Origin: Malurus cyaneus samueli
Taxonomy: Eukaryota > Chordata > Aves > Passeriformes > Maluridae
Direction: 5' to 3'
NCBI GenBank assembly: GCA_009741485.1
Contig: VKON01000103.1
Location: 3,061,635 to 3,125,634 of the forward strand
DNA: 64,000 nt
Shown: one piece after another, positions 14,501 to 26,390 of the stretch
Layout of the letters: each line of letters opens with the position of its first letter
How positions within the stretch are numbered: the first letter of the stretch is position 1
The notes under the pieces: generated by a model
Databases searched by the model: none
The model's input: the letters and a program-made list of their open reading frames with translations, nothing else
Told to the model about the DNA's origin: nothing
Position numbers and translations under genes: made by a program

Positions 14501-17500
14501 AAATAAACTTTCTGACTCCCTCCTAAATTATAGAATTTTTTTCTGTAAGCTCTAATAAATGTTGTTATTGTTGGGAATATCCAGTTTCTTAAGAAGCTCT
14601 ATTAAATATGCTCTACAACTTTTTTTTTAATTACCTTTCATAAGATACATAACCCCAGGCCAAATGCTCAGATTCTTAGTTAAACAATCTGCAATATGTC
14701 CTCGGTGGTTTTTTGAGCAAGGATGTACATTGTGAGAATGTTTTGCAGGTTAGTGCATGCATGCTCTTAAAAGATACCACTTCTGGGGGTGATGAATAAG
14801 CAAAATGGAGTGAAGACTTTGAACTACAAACTTGTCTTTTCATAAGTATATCAATAACACTCTTTCCAGTTTGATTAATTCAGTTGTTTGCTCATGGAGG
14901 GGTAATTTATTAAACAAATGAGTAGTATAAGAAGCATTTTTCTTATTTTTCACACATTATTCAAGTGCAAAAATTTAAAAGCAGTAAGAATGATAGAATG
15001 TCTCCTTGGTGTAAATATCTGCCTGATAATAAGATTGAATGTCACAATTCAGTTTCATAGTAGTTTACATCTAATTTTAATGGGGTTTTTTTTTAGGGTC
15101 ATTCGGGGTGCCAGCATGGTGCAGTGGTTTCCTAATTTGACAGGAACCATAAATCTGGAGAGCTTGTAAGTATCTTCTGCAGAAATAAATTCTTGGGTTT
15201 GCCTTTAGTGAAGTAATTGGAATTAGTGGATCTGGAGAGCAACTGCATAAATGTTGCCTTCCTTTGTATAAATGTAGTGACACAGTTTTCCTCACTGTGA
15301 TACCTGGGTGCCACTTGATGGCTTTTTTTTAGTAGGGGAAGCTGAGAAAAGCCTATAAAAAGGCCATTGATACTAATCCACTCCCCATGAACCAAAAAAA
15401 CAACTGCAAAAAAGCCCTCTTGCAAAAAAAAACAAACAAAAATTTGGTGGGTGAATGTAGCACCACAGTAGCATTCTGCTCTTTTATATCCTTGTTATGC
15501 CATCTGTCATAAACAACACAAGCATTTATGTGTGGGTTTGTTGGGTTTTTTCCCCACAGGACTCTTACAGGGACCAAGATAAACAGTATTCCTGTTAATT
15601 TATGCCAAGAGCAAAAGGTGCTTCGAACTTTGTAAGTATACATATCGTGCCTCTCTTCATGCATCAGCATGTTTGGAAAAAAACTTGAATTGAAAACAAA
15701 AGTGTTGCTTGGAATTTTTCATCTTATTAGTTCCACCAAAGTTGGAAATCTGGTTTCTTGATTGTTCAAATCAAGATTTTGGGCTGGAAATCTGGTTTCT
15801 TGATTGTTCAAATCAAGATTTTGGGCAGGGTTGATGTAATGCCTTACGTTCCTAAAACAGAGTCCCCTTCATAGGGATATGCAATATTTCTTTCATATGT
15901 TAGGAGAGGTCTGTAAGGTGGTGCTGCAGAAATGAGTCTTCAAATTCATTCTGCCATCATTCATTCTCAACACAACAGGAGTTATCTACATTCAGAGGTT
16001 AAGGAAGAGTTTAGTTTTAGTGCTTTGGCTTTTTGTCAAAGAAACAGAGGAGAGAGCATCAGGAACCAAAAGAAATGGAGATGAGAATTAGGAAGAAGAT
16101 AGTAATACAAAGGCCAGACAGAAAAAGCAGTGAGGATGTGTTAAAATTATTGCAAAAGTACCAGCACACTAAATCAAAATTGGCACCAAATTTGTGCCAA
16201 TTAAGGTTAAGAATAAACTTCTTTAGATTATAACTCTCAAAATTCAGGGAGCAAGTACTATATATTTTTAGGGTAGGTGTGTACTCAGATGTAGAGTTCA
16301 CACTTGTGATTCCCTCTGTGATTTTCTCTAAACCACCCTTAGTTTTTTAGCAGAATGCTACTAACAGGACAATTTTTCTGTCAATCTATTTAATAGTTAC
16401 AAGTGATGAGATATTTCAAGTAGAAAAGAGTTGAACTAAACACCCTTCTCCCATTTTCTGTTTTGAAGGGACTTGTCTTATAACAATATAAAGGACCTCC
16501 CAAATTTTAAGGGCTGCCATACCTTGGAAGAAATGTAAGTAGAAATAAGTGTTGCTTATCTTTATAAACTCCTTAATATGCTGAGCTACATCCCTGGAGA
16601 CTTTTTTTGCTTCATGTTTGATCCTAAGTTTCAAAAATTAAGGACAGACAGAGATAATATGCTGATCTCATATGTGGAGTGTGCTGGACAAAGATTTCAA
16701 ATCCTTGTGTTTTCCTTGATTAGCTAATGTTTAATTGTTCCTGTGGCACAAAAAAAAAAGTGAAAAACACACCTTAGTCCTGTTTTTCATGGTAGTATTG
16801 CTATGCATGCAAAGGGAATGGTTAGAATATGTACAGAGACTCACTGCAGAATACAGTAGGGTTGTTTGAAATTTCAGTGTGACTCTTCAGTGTTCACAAA
16901 GTGTTATTTTTAACTTGAAAGTAATTCTGTCCACACTTAATAATCTCTTCTAAATTAAATTAGTTATGAATTGGGATTGGGCAGAGGTGCCACAAAAGTG
17001 CTTCATGGTTATATTAACATAGCTAATGCAAAATACTTGACAGTCTGCCTACAAGGGGAAATGAGAAAAATCTTATCATTGATGGAGCTAAAGCCATGTA
17101 TTAGCAGACACCAGGCTATCCCTTCATTTGAAATGAGCCAATAAAGTTCTGTTTCTGCTTCTTCCCATCACAGTTCCTTACAGCATAATCAAATCCATGA
17201 AATTGCAGAGGACACCTTTCAAGGACTCTCCTCCCTTCGTGTGCTGTAAGTGCATATATGGCTGCATGCAGAGTAAAACGAGGTCGTGTTTTTGATTCCC
17301 ATGTAAACTGATGTCAGGGTTTGGTGTTACAAAGTTGATTGATGGCAAAAGGCAAGCAGCCAGTTTCAGCATGGTTCTTCCTATTCTCCAATGTATTTTC
17401 TAGCCTATAATTTTATAAATATGAAATCTAAAAAGTGAGATTTTCTTCAGTGGTCTGGTATTTTGCATTGTAACTATATTATTTCATTATATAGTATTTT

Positions 17501-20500
17501 TTGGAGAGATCCTATCTGTTTTCCTCAGGAAGAACAGATAAGTAAACAAAATCACCTTCTCCCCTTACGTATCTCAAGCTATATTAAAGTAGCAAGAAAA
17601 AGAATTCCACAAATTGACAAGTACTTTAAGAAGATATTTAAGAAGAACTACCAGAAGTCATGGTAGTTCAGCAGAAGCTGGAGCTGGATTTGAAATCCAC
17701 TAAAGCAGATGCTCTTCTGCTTGTCCTTTTATTGTCCTCCCCCATCTTCCCCACCTGTCCTGCTGCAGGTTCAGTTGTCAACGAAGTGGTCATCCTGGCA
17801 CCTTCATCTTGGAATAGGTGATGCCAGAGCCATCCTTGGGAGCTCAGGTTGTGCTGTAGTGTCAGAAAGGAAGGGAAAGGGAGCAGGAATGGGATTGTAC
17901 TTCAGCAGGATACAGCTGCCTTACAGAGGAGTTTGGCTGCTATTGCACCTGGCTGAATGAGAAGAGAGGGGATATGTGCTGCTTTTGTGATAAAGGCATG
18001 ATATGTTTGTCACCTTAGCTTTTTTCCTCAGTGCTGTGGCTGTTACATTTGGTGAAACTGCCAAAATAATCTTTGACATTCATTGCAGGGATCTCAGTAG
18101 AAATCGGATCCATCAGATCCACAAGGGAGCTTTCATCACTGTTGGAGCTCTTCTTAACCTGTAAGTAGTTCTGTGCAGTCACCTCTTCTCTCTGTCATTA
18201 AACTGCTGAGATAATAAATATTTTTAGCTTAAAAGTGATTTGTTTAATATCTGTGAATCTTGCTAGCTGAATATATGCAGGGCACACTTCTTTAGAGTGC
18301 CTGCTGCACTGACAGGCATTTCCAGACCACAGCCTCCTATGAGACTTCTGAAATCCTTCCCTACTTCAATGAAATATGTGCTAGAGGAACTTCAAACTCA
18401 CTTTGTAACACAGTCTTCATATTCACATTCCAGAGACCTCAGTTTCAACCAGCTCACTTCAGTTCCAAACGAAGGATTGAGTGGACTGAACCAGCTTAAA
18501 CTCACAGGCAATTCTGAGCTGAAAGAAGCTTTGGCTGCAAAGAACTTTGCAAAGCTCCGGTACGTTGGTAAATAACACCCCAGAATGTGTGCAGTACCTA
18601 GCAGTGTGCTAAGAAATGCAACCAGTTTAGAGAATGCTTATGACAAATGATCAGGCCCCTTCCTGAGTCTGCAGTCTCAGGCTGTTCTGCTCTAGAAGCA
18701 ATTTCCAGGCATTTTTCTTGGGGTCTTTTATATTTTTTTCTCCACCACTTTTCTGATAAGATGTCATCTGACTTGAGAGTAGTGTTTTGAGTGGATTTCC
18801 CTTTGTTGCTGAGCTGACCACATCTGTCTTTCACAGCCTGGAAAACAGGAGCAGACATGCAGGTGTCTGATTACATAATCACCACACTTTATAAATATAT
18901 TTATTCTTGGAGGCAAATGAGAAGAGTAACAATAATAATTCAAATGGAAACCTGTCACTGATTCTTGTGGGAGGTGGATCAGACAGTGATGAACTATTTT
19001 CCATTTTACAAAGATCTTTCTGCACATTAGAAGAAGCAGTCTGATGTTTCTCCTAAATATTTATAAGAAGAAAATTCAGGATAGTTGTTACTATAGACTT
19101 GATTAAAAATAATAGATTCCAGTGTGCTATTACCTCTCTGTTCATGTGGAATTTTAGAACTCTGTGTGAAGATGTACTTCTTCTCTGCCAGAATAATAAT
19201 ATGTACCACTTCTGCCAAACACACAGGCACTCAAAAAAAATAAAAATCTCATTTTGGTGTCACAGAATGAGGAGTGAGAAGGAAAGATGTAACATAAGGT
19301 TGTGGTCATTGGGAATTAACTTTCTGACAAAAGAGTTACTCTTTAATTAGCTTACTTAGTTTTCAGTTTATTTTCTACAGCAATGCCACGAACACTGATT
19401 AGAATTTGGTTTGGATATGGCATAGAAAGAATAGTAGAGAACTAAATATCATAACATCATCTTTGTGCTTCTTACTTGCATACATCACTTGTCCTTTATC
19501 TCGTTCAAGAGTTCATTAGAAATGGTTTATATCTGATCCAGTTTGAAATAGTTTTTATTATTGTCTGTGAGAAAAAGAAGATTTGAGCTTAGCATTGAAG
19601 TGTGCTACTTACATTTTTTTGATAGGTGTTAATCTTCACTTTGGTTGCCATGTTTAATAGTCTTCCTTGTTCTGCCTGTATTTCAGGTCACTCTCTGTAC
19701 CATATGCTTATCAGTGCTGTGCATTTTGGGGTTGTGATTCTTATCTAAACTCCAATGCTGAAGATTCCAGTCACCAAGATCAAGGTGCCCTGATGGATCA
19801 TGAGAAGGGTAAACGTTTATTGTACTTAACCAGCAGTATTGTTTTGGGCCAGGCTAGAGCAACAGCTGCCTTTGAATAAGGGAATATGAAAACTGTAAAT
19901 CTTTATAGGGATATAAAACAGTCCTGAAAGTGCTTAGTAATTGCTTACAAATCAACAGTGCCGTGTTCCTTCTAAACATGTGAAAGATATGTTGGATCCT
20001 CTAAGACTTGCCTGTCTGAAAAAAAACCCCAGTATTTAGGAAAAAAAAAATCAAACTGCAGTATTGCTTCTGTCATGGTTTTATTGTTCAGTGTTTTGAC
20101 CTTTCTGTTCAGACAGGACTTGTCCTTCCACTGTCTACTTCAGGCTCCCCAGTGATCAGAGATGCTGCTTTGTTACAAAGCCTTTTGAGCAGCAGTTTCT
20201 GCACTGAGCACTTGACCTTATGTGGCAAACCAGAACAACTTCACTTACTAACAGGCTCAGGTGTTGGTGAACTACTTCCATTCTAGGCAGCTTCACTGCT
20301 GTTTCACTTGCATTTTTTTCCTACAGCTAACATGTCTTTCACTTTTACAGCTGATGCAGATACTCTAAGAAGTGCGAAAAATGAGGAATTGGGACAGACT
20401 ATTATTCACTGTACACCAGCAACAGGTAAATCTTACAATGTGCTTTAGCCACACTGAACTTCACCCATGGTGTTTTGTCAAGAGCTGAGTGCAGAATTAC

Positions 20501-23500
20501 ATCTTTCATTCCTGGTAGTCATTCTGTACACAGAAGATTAAACTCTGCAATGCTTTGGGTAAAACTTCATTTGATGCCAGTGTTGTTTTGGATGAGCAAT
20601 CACAAAGATTCGACTCAGCTTTAGACACACAGCACTTTGCTGGAGAATGATGCTAGGAAAAATACAGAAGTTTCTTCCCATAAGCAGAACAATCTGTAAT
20701 GGTAATATTTGCTGTGTTCAATGCACTGCCCCCTAATTCTGCCTTATTTTTGCCAAGGAGGTGTCTGTGGCCCAGACTGTATGAACGCTCATCTGTTTCA
20801 GTGAGAGTTCAGGCTGTTCTTTAGAAGCTTAACTCAAGCTGCTGTCTGTCATTGTGGTTTTAATGAAGCTTGATACCTTTCCAGGAGAGAGGATAAGGAA
20901 CACTCACGTGATCTATTGCCCAGCTCTGCATTAACTGTGAGCAGAGGGCTGGTACAAGTAGCTGGAGTAGGCAGTAGTGTCTTAAACTGCTACAGACACT
21001 TGTGCAGTGAATATCTTATTGGCATACCAGATTTACTCCAATTCAGGCTTGAACAGTCCAGGAGTGTTGAAAGTCTTTGATCTTGCAATGAATATTTCCA
21101 TTCTAGGCAGCTTTGTTTCTGCCCTTCTGCTTCTCTTACTCAAACTGCAAATTTCTGTACACGGTTTCACTCAGCTCTTAAAGGTCTTGCTGTGGTGCTT
21201 TTTACTTTCTTGCCTTTGCCACAGCTTCTCCAGAGGATTCCTTCCATACATCTTGTGCTCTTTTGTCTGCATAAACAGGAACATGTAGATGGGGGAACAG
21301 TATACTTCTAATGGAGTTACTTCAGGATGGGCAGGAGTTTTCCAAGTCTTACTTCATTCCTTTCTTCTAGCTACTATTTTATGTTATGACAATTAGTTTA
21401 TCTTTTGAGCTAGCTCTGCCTTTAATATCAGAATAGCACAAGGATTTCTTGATCACAGCAAAAAGAAACCTGTAGTCAGAAAGTCAAATGTACTATTAAT
21501 GTAATTGTACATCATCTGAAAGTTCATTTGTTAAAGGTACTTATTTGCTTTTGATCTCCTATTTACCGAATAAGAATTCAGATGGTGTGTTATATGAGGT
21601 AAATTTTTTAAGTCTTCAGCTCTTTCTTTTTGTCCATGCCAGAAATGCTGTAGTAGGTCTAAAAGAAAGAGCTTGTTCTACAAGTTCACAATTTACCTTG
21701 TTTTTCACCAGTCCCTCTCATACTAACAAGTTCCTATGCCATGCTGCCATCTGGTCATAAGATACTCCACCCTCCGTGTGAGTTCTGAATCACTGCTCAG
21801 CTCGTAGATCCACTTTCCACTTTGCCTAATGGCAGGAATGGATTGCTGAACAGAGGTGCTCAGGTAGCTCAGATTCTCTGAAACATCCTTCTGAGCATGA
21901 ATTTTTTGCTCCCTCCCATCATGGGCTGAGAAGGTCAGTGAGACAGAAGGGTAACTTTTAACTCAAAGGGTAGCTAGACTTTGGGGAAAAAAAACAGGAA
22001 AGATTTGGTGGGTTTTATGTGTCAAAAGTACAGTTAGTAGAAAAAATGGTTTCAAATTGATTTTTGGAAGCACAGAATTGACATTTTAAAATTTTATAAG
22101 TTGGAAGTTAAAGTTGATCAGCTTAGCAGGTATTGTGCCATATGAACATATTCCAAAATTAATTACTCTGTCATTGATGTTTTACTTGGGAATACATGCT
22201 AAAAAGGGGTTTTACTCCTGATTTTCTGATAATCCAGTGGGCCCCATTATTTTGTGCCTATAAATGTATAAATGAAGCTTGATCGTTTAAATAAACAAAA
22301 AGGTTTTTTTTCCTTGCTTGTCAGTTCAGTACTTTTTGGAAGTTGCTTTAGGCCTTGGGAGACTTTTTGCCCTGACATTTAATCATTCTTGGCAGTTGTG
22401 TTCCTGCCCATGTAGGGATGGGTTTCCTTACTGCTCTCCCTATAAAGGAGAGGCATGTGCTGCACAGAGCCAGGCTCACAGGCTCAGTCCAGCTCAGAAG
22501 CTCCAGCCCCTGCAGTTGGGATTTTTCTTCAGCTCCCCAAGTGGTCCCCAGCTGCAGCGAGGGATCCTGAGCTATTGTGCTTTGGACAATTAGCAGTGCC
22601 TAATGGGGATATAGGAGAGGTTAAATTCTTCTAATTGTTACTTAAAATCAGTAGGATTTCCCTATGGAATAAATAGCAATTAGGAGGATTAGAAGGGTAA
22701 GCAATAGTAGTGACCTTTTTTCCTTGTCTTACCTCCTATTATTTTGCTAGTAGGACTTCTTAATTATTTAAGCTGTTTTAAGTGGCAAAAGAAGAAGAAA
22801 AAGATCCTTTTCTCATATGATTTTTCAAGCTCATGGTGCCTTTCAGTGGCGAGGCTGGGGGACGGGGCTTGTGGTAAATTCCTGTCCCTGTTAAAGCTGA
22901 TTAAATTGAATTTGTCTGCTGTTCTACAGATGTACCCTTGTGACCAAAAGTTACTCCAGAAGGCATGTTTTTGAATCATTTTTGGAGAGAACATGTTCCT
23001 TCTAAAAAATTCTTTTCCTTTGCAAGGGGATTGAGAATATTTGCTTTCATATTTTTTGCCAACCTTTTCTGTAAAGTATGAAATCTACATAAAAAAAGTA
23101 TTTAGGTGGCACTAATAAAAGCTACCTTGAATAGCTAAAAGGTAATTAAGTTTGTTTAGCTAGCTTGTTTATACAAAATGTTCTCAAGTGACCATTCACT
23201 GCACTAAGTATTATTTCAGGCATAATTAATTAGTAAATAGCTTCAGCAGAATAGTTTACTTTCAACTGACCTATTTAGCAGTTCAGCTGTGTATTCTATT
23301 CATGAATTAATGAGGAGTGTGCTTTTAAGACCTTTTCAAAATCTTGCTTATTAAGGCAGAATTTTTTTTCTGAATTGATTGTCCTTCTGTTTGTTTTTTG
23401 TTTTCTTCTAGGTGCTTTTAAGCCTTGTGAATATTTATTGGGCAGCTGGATGATTCGACTTACTGTCTGGTTTATTTTTTTGGTTGCTTTGTTCTTCAAC

Positions 23501-24688
23501 CTGCTTGTCATGTTAACAATATTTGCATCCTGTACTACACTGCCATCTTCCAAACTTTTTATAAGCCTGATTGCTGTCTCTAACTTATTCATGGGAGTCT
23601 ATACTGGTATTTTAACTTTCTTGGATGCTGTATCTTGGGGAAGATTCGCGGAATTTGGCATATGGTGGGAGACTGGCAGCGGTTGCAGAATTGCTGGGTT
23701 TCTTGCAGTCTTTTCTTCTGAAAGTGCCATTTTTTTCCTGATGTTAGCAGCTATTGAACGGAGCATCTCTGCAAAGGAATTTATTAAAAAGGGGAAAAGC
23801 AATCGCCAGAAACAATTCCAAATTGCGGCATTTTTTGCTTTCCTGTGCGCTCTGGTAGCGGGATGCTTGCCACTTTTTTACAAAGCAGAGTACTCAGCAT
23901 CACCCCTTTGCTTGCCCTTCCCCACTGGAGAAACACCTTTGTTAGGTTTCACAGTAACTTTAGTGCTCCTGAACTCGTTAGCATTTTTGCTAATGGCTAT
24001 TATCTACACTAAACTCTATTGCAACTTGGAAAAAGAGGATCTCTCCGAGAACTCCCAGTCCAGCACCATTAAGCATGTGGCTTGGCTAATCTTCACGAAC
24101 TGCATCTTTTTCTGCCCTGTTGCGTTTTTCTCATTCGCACCGTTGATCACTGCCATTTCTATCAGCCCTGAAATCATGAAGTCCGTTACTTTGATCTTTT
24201 TCCCGTTGCCCGCTTGCCTCAATCCGGTCCTGTACGTCTTCTTCAACCCAAAGTTCAAGGAAGACTGGAAATCGCTCAGGCGCCAGCTGAGCAGGAAGAG
24301 CGGCGCGGTGGCGATCGCTGTCAACGCCCAAAGCGGCTGCGCGGCGCAGGATTTTTACTACGACTGCGGCGTTTACAGCCACCTGCAGGGTAACGTGGCT
24401 CTGTGCGAATGCTGCGAGTCGCTCCTTCTATCCAAACCCGTGCCCTGTAAACATTTGATCAAATCGCACAGCTGCCCCGCGCTGGCGGTGGTGCCGTGCC
24501 AAAGGCCGGACGGGTACTGGTCGGACTGTGGCACCCAGTCTGCCCACTCGGACTACGCGGACGAGGACGATTCTTTTGTGTCAGACAGCTCGGACCAAGT
24601 GCAGGCTTGTGGCCGTGCGTGTTTCTACCAAAGCAGAGGCTTTCCTCTGGTCCGTTACGCCTACAACATACCCAGAATTAAGGACTGA
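5500..24688 (+). CDS. LGR4: LGR4, leucine-rich repeat G-protein-coupled receptor 4 (R-spondin receptor), human exons 3-18 equivalent
   Basis: LGR4 is a plasma-membrane receptor that binds R-spondins and raises Wnt/beta-catenin signalling by countering the ZNRF3/RNF43 ubiquitin ligases (family knowledge). Sixteen exons join in one frame: 5500-5571, 6927-6998, 11274-11489, 12109-12180, 13550-13618, 14204-14275, 14362-14433, 15097-15165, 15560-15631, 16469-16534, 17174-17245, 18089-18160, 18434-18559, 19687-19808, 20351-20425 and 23412-24688. They encode about 864 residues. With the roughly 87 missing N-terminal residues this fits the 951 residues of human LGR4. The order is leucine-rich repeats, a Cys-rich hinge (QCCAFWGC), seven membrane helices and a long C-tail ending YNIPRIKD. 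Most repeat exons are 66-72 bp and break after base 2 of a leucine codon. The tail and hinge sequences favour LGR4 over LGR5 and LGR6. Exons 1-2, with the signal peptide and first repeat, were sought in 1-5499 and not found, so they should lie upstream. Confidence 0.97.
5695..5719. repeat. poly(T) tract
   Basis: About 25 consecutive T in the intron after LGR4 exon 3. Confidence 0.95.
6927..6998 (+). CDS. LGR4: LGR4 exon 4 (one leucine-rich repeat)
   Basis: 72 bp, acceptor TTTTTACAG, donor GTAAGT. It reads [20 protein letters not shown]..., in phase with both neighbouring exons. Confidence 0.96.
6999..11273 (+). other. LGR4: LGR4 intron 4
   Basis: About 4.3 kb of intron with no recognisable gene or transposon. 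It holds a three-unit 18-bp tandem repeat at 10,823. Open frames up to 139 codons occur on the minus strand (8939-9358) but show no protein signature. Confidence 0.8.
10823..10873. repeat. 18-bp tandem repeat, three units
   Basis: Unit AAGGATAAATCCATTGTT occurs nearly perfectly at 10,823, 10,841 and 10,859, the last one truncated. Confidence 0.9.
11274..11489 (+). CDS. LGR4: LGR4 exon 5 (three fused leucine-rich repeats)
   Basis: 216 bp, exactly three 72-bp repeat units, between GATGCAG and GTGAGT. It starts [17 protein letters not shown] and includes [12 protein letters not shown] and [10 protein letters not shown]. An NLS glycosylation sequon lies near the end. Unlike its neighbours it carries three repeats without introns between them. 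Confidence 0.97.
12109..12180 (+). CDS. LGR4: LGR4 exon 6 (one leucine-rich repeat)
   Basis: 72 bp, acceptor TTTTCAG, donor GTAAGT. It reads [20 protein letters not shown]...; the phase matches the flanking exons. Confidence 0.96.
12181..13549 (+). other. LGR4: LGR4 intron 6
   Basis: About 1.4 kb of intron. No gene, transposon or structured repeat seen. Confidence 0.75.
13550..13618 (+). CDS. LGR4: LGR4 exon 7 (one leucine-rich repeat)
   Basis: 69 bp, acceptor TTTTTCTAG, donor GTGAGT. It reads [19 protein letters not shown]..., a 23-residue repeat one residue shorter than most. Confidence 0.96.
14204..14275 (+). CDS. LGR4: LGR4 exon 8 (one leucine-rich repeat)
   Basis: 72 bp, acceptor ATCTTTAG, donor GTAAGT. 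It reads [20 protein letters not shown].... The intron to the next exon is only 86 bp. Confidence 0.96.
14362..14433 (+). CDS. LGR4: LGR4 exon 9 (one leucine-rich repeat)
   Basis: 72 bp, acceptor TTTCCCAG, donor GTAAGT. It reads [20 protein letters not shown]..., with an NLS glycosylation sequon. Confidence 0.96.
15097..15165 (+). CDS. LGR4: LGR4 exon 10 (one leucine-rich repeat)
   Basis: 69 bp, acceptor TTTTTTTTAG, donor GTAAGT. It reads [20 protein letters not shown].... The NLT sequon is present. Confidence 0.96.
15560..15631 (+). CDS. LGR4: LGR4 exon 11 (one leucine-rich repeat)
   Basis: 72 bp, acceptor TCCCCACAG, donor GTAAGT. It reads [20 protein letters not shown]...; the phase is kept. 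Confidence 0.96.
15743..15826. repeat. 42-bp tandem duplication containing an inverted repeat
   Basis: A 42-bp unit (15,743-15,784) is repeated exactly at 15,785-15,826. Each unit contains TCTTGATT and, five bases later, its reverse complement AATCAAGA, so each can form a small hairpin. It lies in the intron after LGR4 exon 11. Confidence 0.92.
16469..16534 (+). CDS. LGR4: LGR4 exon 12 (one leucine-rich repeat)
   Basis: 66 bp, the shortest repeat exon, acceptor TTTTGAAG, donor GTAAGT. It reads [20 protein letters not shown]..., 22 residues. Confidence 0.95.
17174..17245 (+). CDS. LGR4: LGR4 exon 13 (one leucine-rich repeat)
   Basis: 72 bp, acceptor CATCACAG, donor GTAAGT. It reads [20 protein letters not shown]...; its first base completes an isoleucine codon from exon 12. 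Confidence 0.96.
17246..18088 (+). other. LGR4: LGR4 intron 13
   Basis: About 840 bp of intron. Nothing recognisable beyond its splice sites. Confidence 0.7.
18089..18160 (+). CDS. LGR4: LGR4 exon 14 (one leucine-rich repeat)
   Basis: 72 bp, acceptor CATTGCAG, donor GTAAGT. It reads [20 protein letters not shown].... Confidence 0.96.
18434..18559 (+). CDS. LGR4: LGR4 exon 15 (last repeat and C-cap)
   Basis: 126 bp, acceptor CACATTCCAG, donor GTACGT. It reads [20 protein letters not shown] and then ...[14 protein letters not shown]. It closes the horseshoe ahead of the Cys-rich hinge. Confidence 0.95.
18560..19686 (+). other. LGR4: LGR4 intron 15
   Basis: About 1.1 kb of intron with no gene or transposon recognised. 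Confidence 0.7.
19687..19808 (+). CDS. LGR4: LGR4 exon 16 (Cys-rich hinge)
   Basis: 122 bp, acceptor GTATTTCAG, donor GTAAAC. It reads [19 protein letters not shown] and then an acidic, poorly conserved linker. It ends in phase 1. The Cys cluster is the extracellular hinge that links the repeats to the membrane core. Confidence 0.96.
20351..20425 (+). CDS. LGR4: LGR4 exon 17 (hinge linker)
   Basis: 75 bp, acceptor ACTTTTACAG, donor GTAAAT. It reads [20 protein letters not shown] then CTPAT. The phase (1 in, 1 out) agrees with exons 16 and 18. This linker is expected to vary among species. Confidence 0.93.
20426..23411 (+). other. LGR4: LGR4 intron 17
   Basis: About 3 kb of intron ending in TTTTCTTCTAG. 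No coding signature or transposon recognised. Confidence 0.75.
23412..24688 (+). CDS. LGR4: LGR4 exon 18: seven-transmembrane domain, C-tail and stop
   Basis: 1,277 bp from TTTTCTTCTAG to TGA. It begins [17 protein letters not shown], enters helix 1 and carries seven hydrophobic segments. The position of the usual DRY motif holds ERS (in AAIERSISA), typical of this receptor group. NPVLY stands in for NPxxY at the end of helix 7. The C-tail has Ser/Thr-rich stretches ([18 protein letters not shown]). The exon is richer in G+C and CpG in its second half than the introns are. The open frame extends 37 bases upstream into the intron, but the splice acceptor and homology set the boundary. Confidence 0.97.
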
Positions 24689-26390
24689 AAAGCCTTGCTG
24701 CCACCAGCTGTTCCAATAAAGAGGTGTCATGCTTCGCAGACTGTCGCCTGCTTTGACTTTTCAAGCAGGAAGCACTTTTCTAATCATCAGTGTCATTTGT
24801 AAAGAAGGGAAGTGGGCAGGAACTTCTTGAGCCATACATTTTTTAAAAAATTAAATAGATCAATTGCCGTGACTGTAAATAATTGGTAAACCAAACTCGT
24901 TGCCCAATATTTTTACTCTTTCCACACAATAGTGGTTTCTTTTATACAGGTTTTACATGCTAATGGTGTGTTTCCACATCATACTGCAGTTGTACTTTGC
25001 TTCTGCTGGTGGTGAGGTAAGTTCTGTTGATTTATTTTTTTCTCCCCCCTGCGAAAGCACAATATAAAGGACAGCTGTTTAATATTATAGAAATTATTTT
25101 TAAATGTGACTTTTCTATAATTAAGCAAAAAAAAATCTATTGCTAGCTTTGTATAGTATATTCAGCATTGAATCTCAGGATGCATTTTATTGCAGGGCCA
25201 AAAAAGGGATTAATTCTCCCATACGTAACTGTGACAGCAATATCGGAATACTGTGTTTGTTTTGTATTTTAGCCAATGTTCAATTTTTTTAAAAAAAAAA
25301 TTCGTTGCAGTAAAGCACGTGTAATCCACAATACTGTGTAGACTTATTGGAATAAAAATATTGACAGCTGTCAGGAATAGTGGGGTTGAACAGGTTTTTC
25401 CAGTGATGATGCATTACTTGAGGTGAACCACAGCAAGTTTCTTCAGTATTACGCAGTCGAGCCATGCCATTGGAAAGAATGTCCATGTATTGGGGTGGGA
25501 GCAGTGCTGTCATTGCACACATTTCACCTCTTTGCAATAAAACTGGCTCATATTCTGCAGCCTGGTGAATGCTGCAGCACTCCACTAACACCTATGGATA
25601 GTCTGAGATTTTAGGAAATGTGGGGAAAATGCAGTTTGGCAGTAAAAAAGAAAGCGTTTTTCCAGTTACTTCACTGACAGCAAAGTGCATGTGCAAAGTC
25701 ACTGATTTACACATAAATCAGTGCAGTCTTTTTAAACCATTTAAGTTCTGAGACCCAAGTGATTTAAGTACAACCAGTGATCCATTTTTATATATTTAGT
25801 TTGAAATATGATCAATACAAAGTTATTAATGCATGATTAAGTAATTTTATAAGGTTTTTGGACAATACACTAAATGAAGAGTAAATCCACTGCCATCCCA
25901 GTTACTCTGGAGATATTCTTGTTAAGATCTAAAGCTAGATTGCTGTTTTGAGAATTAAACTGTATATACTGTTCATACAATGAATTTTTATCTTTGTATT
26001 GTAAGTTATTTGATAGAACCCATGATGGGAAATGTGGCTTCAGTTCATTTTGTTAAATAAAGCTACCTCCTAAACAATAGTGGCTGCCAGTAGCAGAATG
26101 TTTAAAATGTGGTTTATGTACTTTTTGCATTGTAAATAGACGTGGTTGTATATTGTCACTATAATAAAAACAGGATCCTTGTATATCAAAATCATGTAGT
26201 TTGTACAAAGTATGGGAGGGTTATTTACTGTATGCCGTTAATTTTGTAAGCCAAAATATTCAAGTGTAAAAAGGGAAGAAAACCATCCCAGAGTTGTTAA
26301 TTCTTATATTTACACTCATGAATATTACATCTGCAATTAGCATGGAATGTTACACTGAAAGCAAATAAAAGGTACATTATTACCTATGGT
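24689..26390 (+). other. LGR4: LGR4 3' UTR
   Basis: AT-rich non-coding DNA after the stop. AATAAA occurs at 24,715-24,720 (27 bases after the stop, possibly a short isoform), 26,056-26,061, 26,163-26,168 and 26,364-26,369. I place the main 3' end just after the last of these. Further AATAAA-like sites near 26,766 and 26,829 mean it could be longer. Confidence 0.55.
26364..26369 (+). terminator. LGR4: candidate main polyadenylation signal of LGR4
   Basis: AATAAA followed by a T/G-rich stretch about 30-45 bases downstream. It is the last of a cluster of hexamers in this UTR. Chosen by position only. Confidence 0.4.

Noticed and set aside
23375..23411. Extension of the last LGR4 open frame upstream as a separate start
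   Set aside because: The stretch is the intron's pyrimidine tract and acceptor. Homology and phase place the exon start at 23,412.
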